A DNA stretch of 64,000 nt, from the NCBI RefSeq assembly GCF_052324685.1, contig NC_135218.1, forward strand, positions 15,043,858 to 15,107,857, given 5' to 3'. The position numbers were made by a program, and so were the translations under genes. Positions 1 through 24,776 of the stretch are shown here, one piece after another. Source of the DNA: Brachyhypopomus gauderio (taxonomy: Eukaryota > Chordata > Actinopteri > Gymnotiformes > Hypopomidae). Numbering within the stretch: position 1 is the stretch's first letter; every line of letters begins with the position of its first letter. Below the pieces are notes generated by a model. That model was given only the letters and a program-made list of their open reading frames with translations. It was not told the origin of the DNA and ran no database searches.

Positions 1-125
1 GGAACGGGAACCGGCGTGGTCTGCCTACGGGCAGCGGGAACGGGAACCGGCGTGGACTGCCGACGGGCAGCGGGAACGGGAACCGGCGTGGACTGCCGAC
101 GGGCAGCGGGAACGGGAACTGGCGT
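1..125. repeat. 36-bp GC-rich minisatellite, about 3.4 copies
   Basis: A unit of about 36 bp containing GGGAACCGGCGTGG and CTGCCGACGGGCAGC repeats with few changes and is cut by the window start. The open frames across it come from the repeat and are not taken as coding. Confidence 0.85.
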
Positions 126-170
126 GGGTGACCTCCTCAGGATCGCGGGAACAGGCTGCAGAGGTGACAT

Positions 171-440
171 GACGTCCTCGGGGGGCGGAGTCGCCGCACT
201 GACGTCCTCGGGGGGCGGAGTCGCCGCACTGACGTCCTCGGGGGGCGGAGTCGCCGCTCTGACGTCCTCGGGGGGCGGAGCCGCCGCTCTGACGTCCTCG
301 GGGGGCGGAGCCGCCGCTCTGACGTCCTCGGGGGGCGGAGTCGCCGCTCTGACGTCCTCGGGGGGCGGAGTCGCCGCTCTGACATCCTCGGGGGGCGGAG
401 CCGCCGCTCTGACGTCCTCGGGGGGCGGGACCGCCAAGCC
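171..440. repeat. 30-bp GC-rich minisatellite, about 9 copies
   Basis: Nine near-identical 30-bp units each carry GACGTCCTCGGGGGGCGGAG. They differ mainly at two positions (GTC or GCC, CACT or CTCT). Because 30 is a multiple of three, both strands stay open (repeats of the type LTSSGGGVAA on one strand and RLRPPRTSER on the other). The G-run of each unit could form G-rich structures, but nothing shows a gene here. Confidence 0.9.
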
Positions 441-460
441 GACGTCATCCCGGGTCTGAG

Positions 461-1020
461 CCGGCCACTCTTGCCATGAGTGGCTAGTACTCCCCCCCAA
501 AAAACACTTTGGGAGCCTTTGGGGAGTGGCTTCCGGGAGTAGCGGAGGGAGGTCCTCTTCCACAGGGTCCTGGGCGAGCCTGGAAGAACACACAGACACA
601 GAAGCTCCTCGGTTGCTCTCTCTGCGATGGCTCCGCCTCCCTTGAGGTGTCGGGAGCTCGCAGACGCCATTGAGAGACAACCGAGGGTTAAGCCAACGCT
701 CGTCTGTGCGCTCTGTCCGTCTGCCCGCGACTTGTACTACAGGTTTCTCCTCCCTATAGTGATCACCAAGCCGGGCAGACTCATAGCGCTCAACAGGAGT
801 CTCGTCGCGAAAGCCAGTCGAAGTTGTAAGTGACTGCGCTTTCTTCTGAGTGCGACGAGACTTCCGTGTTCCCACAGCGCCAGGGGAATTTCTGTCTCTG
901 GTTCGTTCGTGCTGTAATATCGGAGAGTCGAACCGAATTAAACCAGCCAACATCTCATTACAGCGATCGAACTTACCAGAGTCTCGCTCTCTCGCTGTGT
1001 CCTTCGGAGATCGGTTATTA
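461..1020. other. No gene recognised
   Basis: Moderately GC-rich sequence with only short open frames (68 to 100 codons) that match no family I recognise. There is no exon structure that I can support. Confidence 0.5.
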
Positions 1021-1652
1021 TGTAACGGGGCTCGCGCCCCGGAGCGAGAAGACGGACACAATCGCTGAGAAGAGCGAGATTTATTACAGGATATTCCATA
1101 GCCATCATCAGAGAAACAGTCCGGGGTCATAACGGGAGGGCAGTCAGAGTAACAAAGGTAAACAGGCATGACGAACACACGACGGGGAAACACAGAGCAA
1201 CTCACGATCAAGACGAAACAACCAAGCACCAAACAACAGCATGCACAAAAGAACGATAGAACAAAATGAACAAAATAACCGATAGCCAGACTGGGGAAGT
1301 GCAGGGATTATAAGGACATGAACTAAACAAGGCACAGGTGATGGCAATGACACCGGGGCGTGGTAACTAACGAGGAATTAATCAAAACCAACGAGCAGGG
1401 CGGGACAAACGGGCAAGAACACAGACACGAGGGAACCCAGGGTGACAGCTAGGAGAGGGGGCGTAGCCCCACGCGACAGATATAATGACCAGCGGTCAAC
1501 TGGTACAAAGACAAGACATATATAGACGAACAAATGACTCTCAGGTGAGACGGATCGCGGGCCCCGCACACCTGAGGGACGAACACCACATGACCACAAC
1601 AGGTGCCGCTGTGGACGGGGCCGACCGGCAGGGGGCCCTCCGCAACGTGACA
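1021..1652 (-). mobile_element. LTR-like retroelement fragment (possible solo LTR)
   Basis: Read on the minus strand this block begins TGTCACGTTGCG and ends CGTTACA, the TG...CA boundaries usual for long terminal repeats. Inside it has the style of fish Gypsy-type LTRs, with a stretch reading CATTGCCATCACCTGTGCC followed by a TTATAATCCCTG segment. No gag or pol coding remains. I see no matching target-site duplication at these exact ends, so the borders are approximate and the class is inferred. Confidence 0.4.
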
Positions 1653-1695
1653 TCATGCTGTTTAGCTTTCTTTAGCTCATTACTTAGTGATTTTA

Positions 1696-1699
<4 letters not shown>

Positions 1700-1790
<91 letters not shown>

Positions 1791-1843
1791 AAATATGTAT
1801 AATTATATATCAATATATTATATATTAATATATTATATATATT

Positions 1844-1916
<73 letters not shown>

Positions 1917-1965
1917 TATTAATAATAATATATATATAATATATTAATATATTATATATTAATAT
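1700..1965. repeat. Long AT microsatellite, two blocks
   Basis: Pure (AT)n runs at about 1,702-1,788 and 1,848-1,910 are joined by TATATTAATA-type degenerate sequence. The tract lies about 100 bp before the probable promoter of the first gene. Confidence 0.95.
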
Positions 1966-2063
1966 AATCATTCCTGTCCGGGAAGAAATCTCAGGGATGA
2001 AAGTTTCGTTTTATGAATGAACGTTTTATACACGCGCGTTGTGCTCGCGGGCGGATGAATTTA

Positions 2064-2077
2064 GTTGCTATGGCTAC
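2064..2077 (+). promoter_or_regulatory. X-box-like (RFX) motif
   Basis: GTTGCTATGGCTAC resembles the RFX-binding X-box (RYYNYYN1-3RRNRAC) with one mismatch in the second half-site. It lies about 95 bp before the first ATG of the following gene's leader exon. RFX factors drive ciliary and testis genes, which would be informative for an uncharacterised gene, but a single degenerate motif is weak evidence. Confidence 0.35.
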
Positions 2078-2157
2078 GTCTTGGTGTAATGCGTCATGGT
2101 TTTCTGTTGTACGCTGAGTTTGGCATCTGATCGCTTGTTCTTATAGTCCAAATAAAC

Positions 2158-2344
2158 ATGGACGAATGTGGTTTTGAGAGTAACCCTGACAAAAGAGCAG
2201 TTATTGGGGTGTGGTGAGTAGGCTGGATGAGCAACTAGCCGAATGCTGTTTTAGGATAGGATAGCTAACCAGCTAACTGACGGCTAAACTTGGGAATTGT
2301 GTTTAATTTAATATTTAATATTTTTTAGTTTTTCCACTAGGTAG
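2158..2344 (+). other. Spliced 19-codon upstream ORF in the leader
   Basis: ATG at 2158 opens a frame that crosses a good donor (GTGAGT at 2214) and, once joined to the acceptor at 2341, stops at TAG 2342-2344. The main start codon follows 22 nt later. Joining at this donor is predicted, not shown. If it is used, the short ORF would reduce or gate initiation on the main frame. Confidence 0.35.
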
Positions 2345-2366
2345 CTTGATGAAGGAGAGTTAAAAC

Positions 2367-5300
2367 ATGGCAACAAGATTACTTGCGGCCTTCGATGTCT
2401 TGGACATCTACTCCAAGAAGGTGTTGGATAGACATACAAAAGTGAATCAACCTCTTAAAAAACACGTCTATTTTTTTATTAAATAAGTGTGTTGCGCAAG
2501 GAGTCAAATTTGGAGTCAAGTTATTTACGGTCTAAATTATTCAAGTGATATTCTGAACCAGAATCGCTTTTCCAGGTAAATGAGCAGGTACATGGTGCGA
2601 GAGGGCAGCACGTTGTGTATCGTAATCCTGACACTCCGCAAGTGACTGAAAACCTTGAACGTTTCGGTGTTGAAAGAACGAACAAGCTCAAACACAACAG
2701 TGAAATTATCAGCGAGGAGGACGTTTTAAAAAGGCTAAGGTAAAGTGGACGGATTACACTCATTAACTCATTAGCTGCATGTTACACATACAGGGTTACA
2801 TTTGTAATGAAGACACGGACAGGTTTAGTTAATACTGTAATGGTTCCACACACTTCACTGATCTACGAACCAGACTTTGTTCACGATGATGTGTCATGTT
2901 TAGGGTGCCAGTGGCAACAAGTCTGAACAACGTTTTCTGCACCGGATCAGTTGAGCTTGTTAGTAACAGAATCAACATAAGACCTTTCATAAACCCCAAA
3001 ACAATGACTGGGTGGACATCTGCAACTAATATTGAGTCCTCAACAGGAACCTCCACTTATGGAGGTTAGATAATATGCCATTATCTAAAGTTGAACATAC
3101 TAAGGTAATATTGAAATGATTACAAATAAATACCAATTTTTTGGGAGTAAACATGTTTGCAGTTAAATGTGTTATGGAATTGGATGTGTATGTGAAACAG
3201 AATATTAAATGTTTTGTTCATTTCTCATTCGTTAGTAGTTCATCCCACCTCATAAAATCTGGTCTCACTGGTTTCTTCATTTGTGTATGTAATGCATTTA
3301 CTTATGCAGCTTCAGCAACTGTATAATGCTCTTTTATTCCTAGAGGACGAGGGAGTGAGTATGATGCCCCCGAAGAAGCCACGGACTTTGCAGTCCAGCA
3401 GGCAGTCACCACACAGAATGAAGTGGTCAAAAGAGGTGTCGTATTACCTGCCTGGACATTAAATACTGCAGCCTTTGCTCATTCATTCATCATTCACCTG
3501 TGATAACATTAACCTGTGATTCTATTTCATGCCCAATTTTTTGCCTGATAAATGTCTTTGCATTTTACATTCAGCTTTGGTGGGCTATACTTTCACCCTA
3601 CAAGCCTTTGTCCATGTGCTGGCTGATAGAATTTTTTGCCTTTCAGGTGGAGAAGATACCCTGTTTATATGCACTAAACAAGGACACCAGCAAGGCACTG
3701 GTAGGCAGGTGCCTTGGAAACATTAACAGCTCTCACTGGTGTACCAGTTTGGTTAATAATGATATGACACATGGCATTGTGAGGTGAGGTCTAATACAGT
3801 TGCTTCAAGTTAGCTCAAATTCCAAAACAGATAACCTGTGTATGTACATACATGTTTTTGTCTGAAAATTGAATGGACTATTTAAAATATCTGAGCCAGT
3901 TGGAATCATAGTTTCCCAGCAAGTTACCCAAAGGGAATAACATTAAGATTGGTGCCAATTTACCTCACAAAAGTATGTTTACTTCAGTAAGTGTCAAAAG
4001 AGCTATTAGTTTAATGTTAGAATATCAAAGTTCATATCTTCTTTCAATAGGACTGGAAAGAATTGTGTAAAACAGCTGTCCCATGAACAGTCATCTGACT
4101 CTGAAGAAGGTGTCCACTTTGAGCCTGCTCCTCTTAGCTTTGATGATGAGCTGGAGAGGAAGGATGTGAAAGTTCTCACAGCTCGTCCTGTCAATGCTTA
4201 TGAAGCTTTACCGGTAAGCACCTTCATCCTAAATGAGATCTATTAGTAAGGTTTTCTCCTAATGTGTTTGTTCTTAAAGGAAACCAAACAAGTATGCCTT
4301 CTGACATAAAATCTCTACTACCTTGTGCATTTGTTTGGTCTGTTCAGTATGTTACATGTTGTACATGTGTGCTCTCACCACAAGAAAATCTTTGTATGTG
4401 TAACATACTTGGCAAATAAAGTGATTCTGGTTTTGTCCTTGGAAGAAATTACTGGCCAAAGTATTATCAAGTACTTCACATCCACACTTAGGTGTGTACT
4501 CTAGCTCTTTTGGCTGAACGGATGCACTTAGGGAAATCAAGCTAATCTTTATCTCCCTCCCAGTGAGAACCTGTCTGTGTTCTTCCCTCTGGCCACAGAT
4601 AGCATGTGGCACATTGCAGTGAACCAGCCCTTTAAAAGTAATCATTTATATTACAGAACAAGGCCTCAACACACAGAGTTTCAAAGGGAACATGTACATA
4701 TATTCTCAAGTGTTTCATATGACATCAGTCTCTAGTTTCAAATTGTCCATGTCTCCACAGATAGTCAGTGAAACATATCCTGTGGTTTACAGTACAGCGC
4801 AGCACCGCTGTGAGCCCTTCAGTAGCCCAGGCTTCCACTGCCTGGTTCCTCCTGAGCCTTCGGTGCTGGCGCCCACAGTCAGACAGCGCACGGTCTGTTC
4901 AGCCATCGTCCACATCACAGAGTCCATGCAAGCGCACCATATTCTGCAGAGTCAGAGGAGGAGACAGAGAGGTGAAGTCATCCTCAGTCCTGTGCCTTAT
5001 CCAGCTTCTGGACCCAAAGGGAAAAGGATGGGTGGAAATCACACGAACCTGTGTGTGTTGTCAGCAGATGGAAATGTGAACAGGTCTCTGGACCTGGGCA
5101 GACTTCCTCTCCATAATCATGGCCATGTGTGTTCAGCGGAGGTGTCTCTCTGCACAAAGAAAGTGCCGCAAATTGCTCGACCCATGCCTGGTGTGAGGGG
5201 CCTTTCCTCCACTTGTGTTGGTCCTGTGATTAATGGCATGAATCCCAGTCAAAACTGTGACCCTGAAAAAATACCCCACTTTTTTTCAAATCCGCTACAA

Positions 5301-5759
5301 GGCACCCCATGGAGAAGGTTAAACAGCAGTTGCCACACCTCAGCCCTGAAAAGCCAGCATAATGTAACCGCAACTCCAAAGAACAGGAATTTCCTGTTAT
5401 TCTCTAAATCCAAGTACAGACAAAATGGTGTGAAGAGGCTTACACCAAAGCTACAGACTCGTAAGGAGTGGGGCAAGGAAGAAACAGAACCACAGAACTT
5501 GCACAGAAGCTGTGAGTCACAAATTTCTGACTGTGAGAGTTTCTATGTGCACAGGATAAGTATTTCCAGACCACAAAACAGTTTAAACTGTGACTTCCAG
5601 AACACTACACCTTCAGGAATGAAAACATTGGTCACTGATCACATCAGTGCCTCCTCAGACAGAGCACCCATCACTGATGACACAGAGTGTATTAGCGTGA
5701 ACGACTCTTCCAGTGCTTACTTGCACCGTCCACAGCCAATAAAGATTCCATACTGTTGA
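2367..5759 (+). CDS. C1orf141-like protein, seven coding exons
   Basis: Predicted exons are 2367-2441, 2576-2739, 2904-3064, 3344-3435, 3647-3708, 4051-4213 and 4761-5759. All have GT-AG borders and compatible phases, giving 571 residues. The ATG sits in a good context (AAACATGG). The first donor (2442) is the least sure; 2466 would also keep frame. No membrane segment, signal peptide or enzymatic domain is visible, and the last exon (332 codons) is rich in Ser, His and Pro. Two short stretches resemble what I recall of human C1orf141: FDVLDIYSKKVLDRHTK at residues 9-25, and APLSFDDELERKDVKVL near residue 211, followed by LPIVSETYP. The gene also adjoins slc35d1 and mier1, as C1orf141 does in human. 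Function is unknown in any species as far as I know. The exon model is strong; the orthology is inferred. Confidence 0.7.
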
Positions 5760-5929
5760 GAGTCTGAATTAAAGGAGCATTGAACAAAAAAAATTGCATT
5801 TTTGTTATGTAACACCCAACTTGTATTTATAACCAACCTAAACCATGCAAGGTTTCGGAGTTACTGCTGTCGCAGTTGCACATCTATCCGCAAGGTGGTG
5901 ACAGAGAGTAGTTTATTTGGCCTTGTGTA

Positions 5930-5937
5930 TGACGTCA
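5930..5937 (+). promoter_or_regulatory. Consensus CRE
   Basis: A perfect TGACGTCA palindrome lies 23 bp before the ATG at 5961 in the presumed slc35d1 promoter/leader. This is the binding site of CREB/ATF factors and is common near CpG-type promoters of secretory-pathway genes. The transcription start is not visible, so the site could be in the promoter or in the 5' leader. Confidence 0.45.
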
Positions 5938-5960
5938 CCGTGTACGTAGGCATCGCAAAC

Positions 5961-6029
5961 ATGGCGGAAGTTCAGAGACGTCAGCATGGAGAGAATGAAC
6001 GCTATTTCAAAGTAAGGGAATGTAGCTAA
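5961..6029 (+). pseudogene. Disabled ancestral N-terminus of slc35d1, now a 22-codon uORF
   Basis: ATG 5961, in a strong context, opens with MAEVQRRQH, which closely matches the first residues of human SLC35D1 (MAEVHRRQH). The frame ends at TAA 6027-6029. A recognisable TLRD stretch follows in the same frame after the stop (6040-6051), and the transporter body is in the +1 frame relative to it. So the conserved N-terminal extension has been lost by a stop plus an indel, and this ATG now acts as an upstream ORF 22 nt before the usable start. A sequence error is possible but would have to explain both changes. Confidence 0.65.
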
Positions 6030-6051
6030 GCCGAAGAAGGGACCCTCCGGG

Positions 6052-13604
<7,553 letters not shown>

Positions 13605-15794
13605 CCAGGCGCTTCGTCACTCCATGGCAACCTCGTCCGTGGCAACCTTGAACTTTATCTTTAGTATTTATTGCAATTTTTAGTAGCCAGTATGTAAAGG
13701 GCAGACTTTTTAAAACGCCATGTCTAGGCAGACATGGAAAGAAGCCTTCAGACTGGTGAGAAAGGTAACGCAAGTTTCACTACAATCTCAACTAGTCAAG
13801 ATCAGGTTGATGTTAAATCCAATGGAACAGATAAATAACTAAATAGTATGTTTTTTTGTTGTTGTAAAACAAGCAAGCATCCCAGGCATGTTGAGGGTCT
13901 GCTGTTCAACAAAGGGGACAATGGTGTTGAAATCTAGATTCCTCCATGGCCAAATGTGCAGTGTCCACATTGAAGTTTTTGTTTGTTTGTTTCTATAAAT
14001 GTTTTGGACAAGTTATCTCGGTCATTATTTATTGTCAGATTTTTTAGCAATGAAGGTTTGCTATTTTTTCTTTTTGGTATTTTTAGTAAGAAAAACGGAG
14101 ATGCATACTGTATTTTGGAAAACTTTTTCGCTCTGCTTTGGGTACACTCAGCTTGAATTCTTATGTCAACCTATAAGCTTATGAGAATATTATGCCATTT
14201 GTTTGGGTGTGAATGTGTCACGTGCCTGTTACTAGATATTAATCTTCAAGAAAGAGTTCTCAATATTATAAAAGTCTCTTTGGACATTCCTTTTTGAAAC
14301 TTTAAGCATTTTTTCTAATCTTTTGTACTGAAGAATGATGTTTAGTAACTTGTTTTTGTACTGATACTGTTATGGTGTGTGCTTTTGTTTTAAAGTGAAC
14401 AGTGTTGTCAATGCACTTTTGAGAGTTTACAGATCCCCTTTTTTCCATTAACATTAAGGAAGCATATACTGTAGTTTCTTGAGGATTTATTCATTTGTCT
14501 TGCATACATCAAAATTGATATTACTGGTACTTTTTGACCAAGTCAAAATGTTGATATGTTCTGGGGTTTGTCAATACTGTCTAGATGTTATACATCTGGA
14601 ATACCCTATGTAATTTTGAATGTATCCAGTGCATGTACTTTCACCTACATGTAGTGACTTGGTTATTATGAAACAGTTGAATTGTTTTTGATATGGATGT
14701 TATAAAAATGTGTAGGTTAGAAAGACTTTCTGTGCCTTGTGTTTCTTTTTGTTGGTCATAGTTATTTTTAAGGGTACTCGAAGACCACTGAAAACATCGT
14801 GACGTAAACACAGCATGTATTAACCATAACCGTTTTCCCCTAAAAACTATTGTTTGTTTATATATATTTTGTTGTTCAGTTTATGTAAGCAGAAGTTCAG
14901 TGATTGTATCAGTGATATACTGTACTGAGCTTGTGTCTGCATATACAATTAAAATACCTCAGTTATGATTTCCTCGGTAATCTCGATTTGTGGACATTTT
15001 TATTTTAGTATGTAAAATGTGGTTCACTTATACAGAATCCTTTGTCTGCTCTGATTTAGATAGATTAGACAATTTGTGATTTTTAATCGTTGCGATCGTT
15101 GATCTATTATCTTGGATTATGTCATGATTGGTCACCATAAACAACTGTCTAATATTAGACCATGTAAATCCTCAGCTGGACAAAGTAAAAGGGCCCATTT
15201 AATTTCTTTTCCACTTTAATAGGCCATGTGGAAAAAATGTTCCATATTTGAAGGACTCTCTCCAGAGCGGAGTTATTCTGGAGATGGTAGGTGAGGGGTG
15301 ACTTGAGATGGGACATTTGTCATGGGTTGCCATAAACAGTACAGAACGTGTTTATATTAAGGAAAATGCAAGACATAATTAACACATCGATGAGACTGAC
15401 AAATTTATGATGTAAAAAATCATGTAAAATTAGGGCCATTAGTGTGATGAAAAGTCTTGAACATTTTTAGTTATTGCAGACAGGTAAAAGTATCTTTATA
15501 AAAATCTTTTAACATATTGGCCTGTCGTTGCAATTTTGTTTACTTGCCAAATCCATTGCCATGTAGCTACACCAGCTATATATTGTAAAGCAAATAGTCC
15601 ATTAAAAGTTTATACACGACACTTTAATACATTTACGACGATCCAAACCAGGAAATATGTTTTTATTTGGATGAGATCAAGTTTAGTCCCGAAATGTTCT
15701 TCAGTTACTGGCATGACTGCTTTGCAGACTCAAGACTTTTATATTGTGTAACGGTGCACTATCGCCGACTTCACACTTCACACAATAATCAATA
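13605..15794 (+). other. slc35d1 3' UTR and slc35d1-mier1 spacer
   Basis: AT-rich sequence with no credible coding exon. The first 1.35 kb up to the ATTAAA at 14,948 is the likely 3' UTR. The remainder to 15,794 would hold the mier1 promoter, in which I see no distinct motif. Confidence 0.55.
14948..14953 (+). other. Candidate poly(A) signal of slc35d1
   Basis: ATTAAA about 1.34 kb after the stop codon is the best signal I find before the next gene. The cleavage site is not known. Confidence 0.35.
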
Positions 15795-20661
<4,867 letters not shown>

Positions 20662-21645
20662 CGGGGCAGCAGCCCCAGAAGGAACTGAAGAGCACATATT
20701 TTACCCAATCTCACAGATCCTGTGTGGAAAAACTCCTGTGCTCTCTGTGACTATGCTTATCTAAATCCCCAAAGCATCATCTCTTAGCAACCAAAAGGTT
20801 TGTGTTAGCTTTCTTTGTAACTTGTGTGCTGTGTGTAACGTCAGAAGAGCTTTAAGCACACCAGATCTCACCTTTCAGCTGTCTCCTCTAAAGAACTATT
20901 ACTGTTTGTGTTAATGGAGTTGGCTTGATAAATTACATTTACATATTTATAGATTAAAAGATAACACGTAGAGACATGCTTTTGTGAGTGAAAAAGTGGC
21001 CTGGCACCTAAGAAAACCGAAAACTTAAAAATGTAACTGCATTCTTTTAATATTGATACAACACTGATCATTCGAAAAAAAACTTTATGCTTGTCTGTGA
21101 AACACTTTCATCGATGTAATTTTCTAAAAAATAATGAAGCATATTGATATTATTTTTTATCTCTACATTTTTAATGTTAGAATGTTTATTTAACCATGTA
21201 CAGAGAATGTTTCAAAACTTTTCTTTTTCATTGTTACAGCGGAGAGGTTCTTTGTAAGGAAATATGTCCATATATTTTATATTTTGATAACTATATATTT
21301 TGTATACGATTGTCATGGAGTGCAGCAGGTACGAGAGGGCATTTTAAGACTGAATGGTGCTATTTATTTCTTATGTACTCTGTGTCTCTGCCTCAGTGCT
21401 ATTGTTTAAACTTTGTACCATTTTCTAAGGTTTATAGGCTGATTCCACGCTGTTTTAAATGATCTGATTTGATAGATTTTTAGCTTCACAACATGAGTTA
21501 TTCTAATAGTGATGGTTGTTTTAATAGTTTTTTTTTCTTGCGTAATCTTTTACAACCAAGTCAATGCTCACTAAATTGGTTTCTATTTTCCACATTTAAT
21601 TTGTGGACATTTTAAGCTAAATAAACTTCAAAAATATGATTTATG
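20662..21645 (+). other. mier1 3' UTR
   Basis: AT-rich, non-coding sequence from the stop codon to an AATAAA at 21,620-21,625, which is followed by T- and G-rich sequence. The end is inferred from the signal only. Confidence 0.6.
21620..21625 (+). other. Poly(A) signal AATAAA of mier1
   Basis: Canonical hexamer 959 nt after the mier1 stop codon, in the sequence GCTAAATAAACTTC. Confidence 0.6.
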
Positions 21646-24600
21646 CCAACACCTTGTGATTACATATATTAGCTAAATGCTGTTTTCCATCCCAATCATT
21701 TGACTGGGTGACTACTGCACTCTGTTGTTACAGTAAACGTCACTGACTAAACCAGCATCAGAACTGCTTACTAAAGCGTCACTCTGGGTCGGCCCAAAGC
21801 GTCTTGACCCGAGTCAGGCTATGTGGTATCAGCACAGAGAGCGTAGCGTAGAGCAGCATGTGTGGTGTGCATCACATGAAGGGAGAAGTCCGACAGCTCC
21901 CTTTGTATCTCCGCATTTGACTCACCTGTACTGGCTTACCACTAACCACTGGCTTTACTATGACTGACAAAAACCCTTCATAATGCTTTTAAGTAGGAAG
22001 GTGTGTGTAAAAACGACAGCACATTTGCTACACACAGGCAGTGTTATGTTCCATGAGGTAGCGATACTTCAAATGGACACACGTGATTAATTACCTGACT
22101 GCACACCCTCATAAATAATATGAAGATATGAATGTCAAACTAAAGTGCTACATTTCCTCCTTAAACCAAAATCTACTGATCCTCAGTTTTATCGTAATGA
22201 GACTAAAGTAGAAAAAGGCCATTAAAACATGATGCAAACACTACTCCATCTTTTATTACTGGGGGAACGGATGGAGTTTATCATATTGCATAATCTGGGG
22301 TACATATCTGCCTTTCCCTGGGGTCTATTTGGAATCCTCAGTCTGGTTTTACTTTGTGCATATTTCAGGAACTTTACTGTCCACATTTTAGAAAAACCTC
22401 TGGTTAAATAAGTGCACTTGTGTAACTTCAAATTATGTAAAAAGAAAAATAAAATGTTAATTTTCCGTATATATTAAAGTAATACACTATTGGTATCAGA
22501 CAATGGGTTTGCTAAATAACTAACTATAAGTACTGATTGGCAATTCATTTGAATTACAAATATTAATATTGTTGATTGTATTTACTCCGTATGAGTATGA
22601 CTCCGGTGTGTTACTGAACAACCCCTGCTCCTTTATAACTTTATGACTGTCATATGCATGCACAAAGTTTCACTGAGGCTAATTAGTTATTCTAAAAGTA
22701 TCAGTCATCATACAAACATGAAGCAGACGCAGCAGAATAAATATGTGAACGATAAACATGAAGCGTTATCTGTGAGATTTGGTTTAAAAACATCTACCAG
22801 CAGGTGTCAGTGTTACTCTCTAAAAAGAGTAACATAAGGTTTAACAGTGTTCCTGAATGCATGATTACTTAATTCACTGAAGACCACCTTGAAGTGTTAA
22901 AGATGGATAGCATTACATTTATTCCATTTAGATTGATATTTCCCTTTCACATATTGTGTTCAACATTCTCTAAATCAGAGAAATGTAAAGGCTGATATAA
23001 TTGAAGCTGGTTTGAATGTAACAGGCCCTGTGGAAGAGGTGGTGCTGGAACTGAAGTCATCCATCTCCAGTGAGCTGACGTGGTCTGAGCAGAGGTGCAG
23101 GTCTCCAAGCAGGCGTGGCACACTGGGCTTTCCTGTGCATACTGAAAACACACTGGCTTTGGCTTGCCAGCAATCTCTCCAGTTCTGCCCCGCAGACGTG
23201 TCTGTCAAAGACTCCCCCGGGGAGCTCTGGCGCTGGAGACCCCTCAACTGCTGACAGCAAGCGTGCATGCACACACACACACACACACACGCACGCGCGC
23301 AGCTCTCTCTCTAAAATGTCATGCGCGTACCTACCGCACACTTATAATGAGAACTGCTGAAGAGAAAGGGTGGGAAATACATAATAGAAATCCCTCCATT
23401 GTCTAAAATATATAAGAGAAACAGGAGGAGAGGAAATGCCACTCACTCCGTTGCACAGACTAAAGGAGGAATGAAACACCTAATGCTTATCATCCGGGAC
23501 TATAAACAATGCTGGGCCGCTTCTCCACTGGGCCGTCGTCCTAGTGGATTAAAGGAGCAGAGGGGAGGTGAGCTGGTGGAGGCATCAGGAGGGAGGTGAG
23601 CAGGGAGCAGGTTGAGGCTGGGCACTGACAGCTCCTCAGCCCTGTCCATGACGGGACTTCTCCCTGCTGCTGGGGAGGATTTTTAACAGCAATTAACTCC
23701 TAATAGCTTTCCCTACCGTGCTGTATGCTCATGCTCTCTGCCACACGCACAAAGGCCATGTGATAATTGGTGAGGTACCCCCGGGGGTGGGGGCAGTTGG
23801 GTGGGGAGGTGCTAAATGTCACCCCCTCTACTGACATTAAGGAAATACAAAAGAGGAAACGCAGATCCTCACAAAATCTATTCCAGATATGGCACTGATC
23901 AGACGTTGAAGACAAAGGGAAAAGATGAATACATTGTGCCTGATATGATGGCCGTCGAGCCCCCTGGTGGCTGAAATTGGTTATGCAAAAGCAGGTTGGT
24001 CAGTGTGCAGATGGCCTTTCATATCCTATATTAACAATCAGATTGGATCATACTTTAACTTATTTTCAACTTTAAATCCTCTTGTAGAATTCGTGGATAA
24101 AATCAAATATAGGAGAGATCTGTCAAAAATATGGTTTATACTATCATTTTGCTTATGATAGGCAAAAATGGCATGTATCACAATAAAGGTCACAGTGACT
24201 GCCAAGATCAAGCCGAGTGAATTATTTCCCCTTTAAAACGACGACAGGCTACCACGGCATGCAGCTAAACGACCTTATCATGTGCTCGACACGGTGGTGT
24301 CAAACAGAAGCAAGATCCTTGACAACAATGGAGACACACCCCCTCCTAGATACCATAGCAACCTTATGATTATCATACCCCTCAAATGTCTGGGCCGCTG
24401 TCGTACAGGGAGGCCACTGGGGCTTCAGCTCACTCAGTACAGGCTGGAGCTGAACAGAAACATTACCCAAACGAGTGTGCCATGCAGGGGGGGAGGGTGA
24501 GCCTGCCAGTCCCACACAAAGAGCCACCACCATCAACGTGCGTTGCCAGACATGTAGTGGGAGAGATCCCGCCAGCGCAGAGCATAGATGACCAGCAGGG

Positions 24601-24776
24601 GGTGCTGATAAAGCCCCCGTTGCTTACCTATTACCCAACTATCCAAGATAATCACGGAAGCCTGGACATAAGCAGACAGAGCCGCCAGAGTGCTACTGTA
24701 ATTCTGGTGAGAAAAGAAAAGAAAAATCTATCAAAAAGACAGTCTAAGAGAAAATGGCAGATATTTTTTAAACCAA
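21646..24776. other. Convergent spacer between mier1 and lrp8; no gene seen
   Basis: The two flanking genes point towards each other. The spacer holds a short CA tract (about 23,270-23,292) and several short open frames, none with recognisable similarity or exon structure. Confidence 0.5.

Noticed and set aside
16..670. Open frames across the GC-rich repeats at the window start
   Set aside because: They simply translate the 30-bp and 36-bp minisatellites (SSGGG or RPPRT repeats), and continue on the opposite strand too.
627..1132. Two short plus-strand frames (68 and 100 codons) with non-repetitive sequence
   Set aside because: No similarity to a known family, no exon structure, and the second runs into the LTR-like piece.
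2158..2213. ATG 2158 as the true start of the C1orf141-like protein
   Set aside because: After splicing to 2341 this frame stops at once (TAG); the ATG at 2367 begins the frame that runs through all later exons.
23012..23254. An 80-codon plus-strand frame beginning MNVTGPVEEVVLELKSS
   Set aside because: It has no acceptable splice sites or recognisable domain, and overlapping frames of the same size exist on the other strand.
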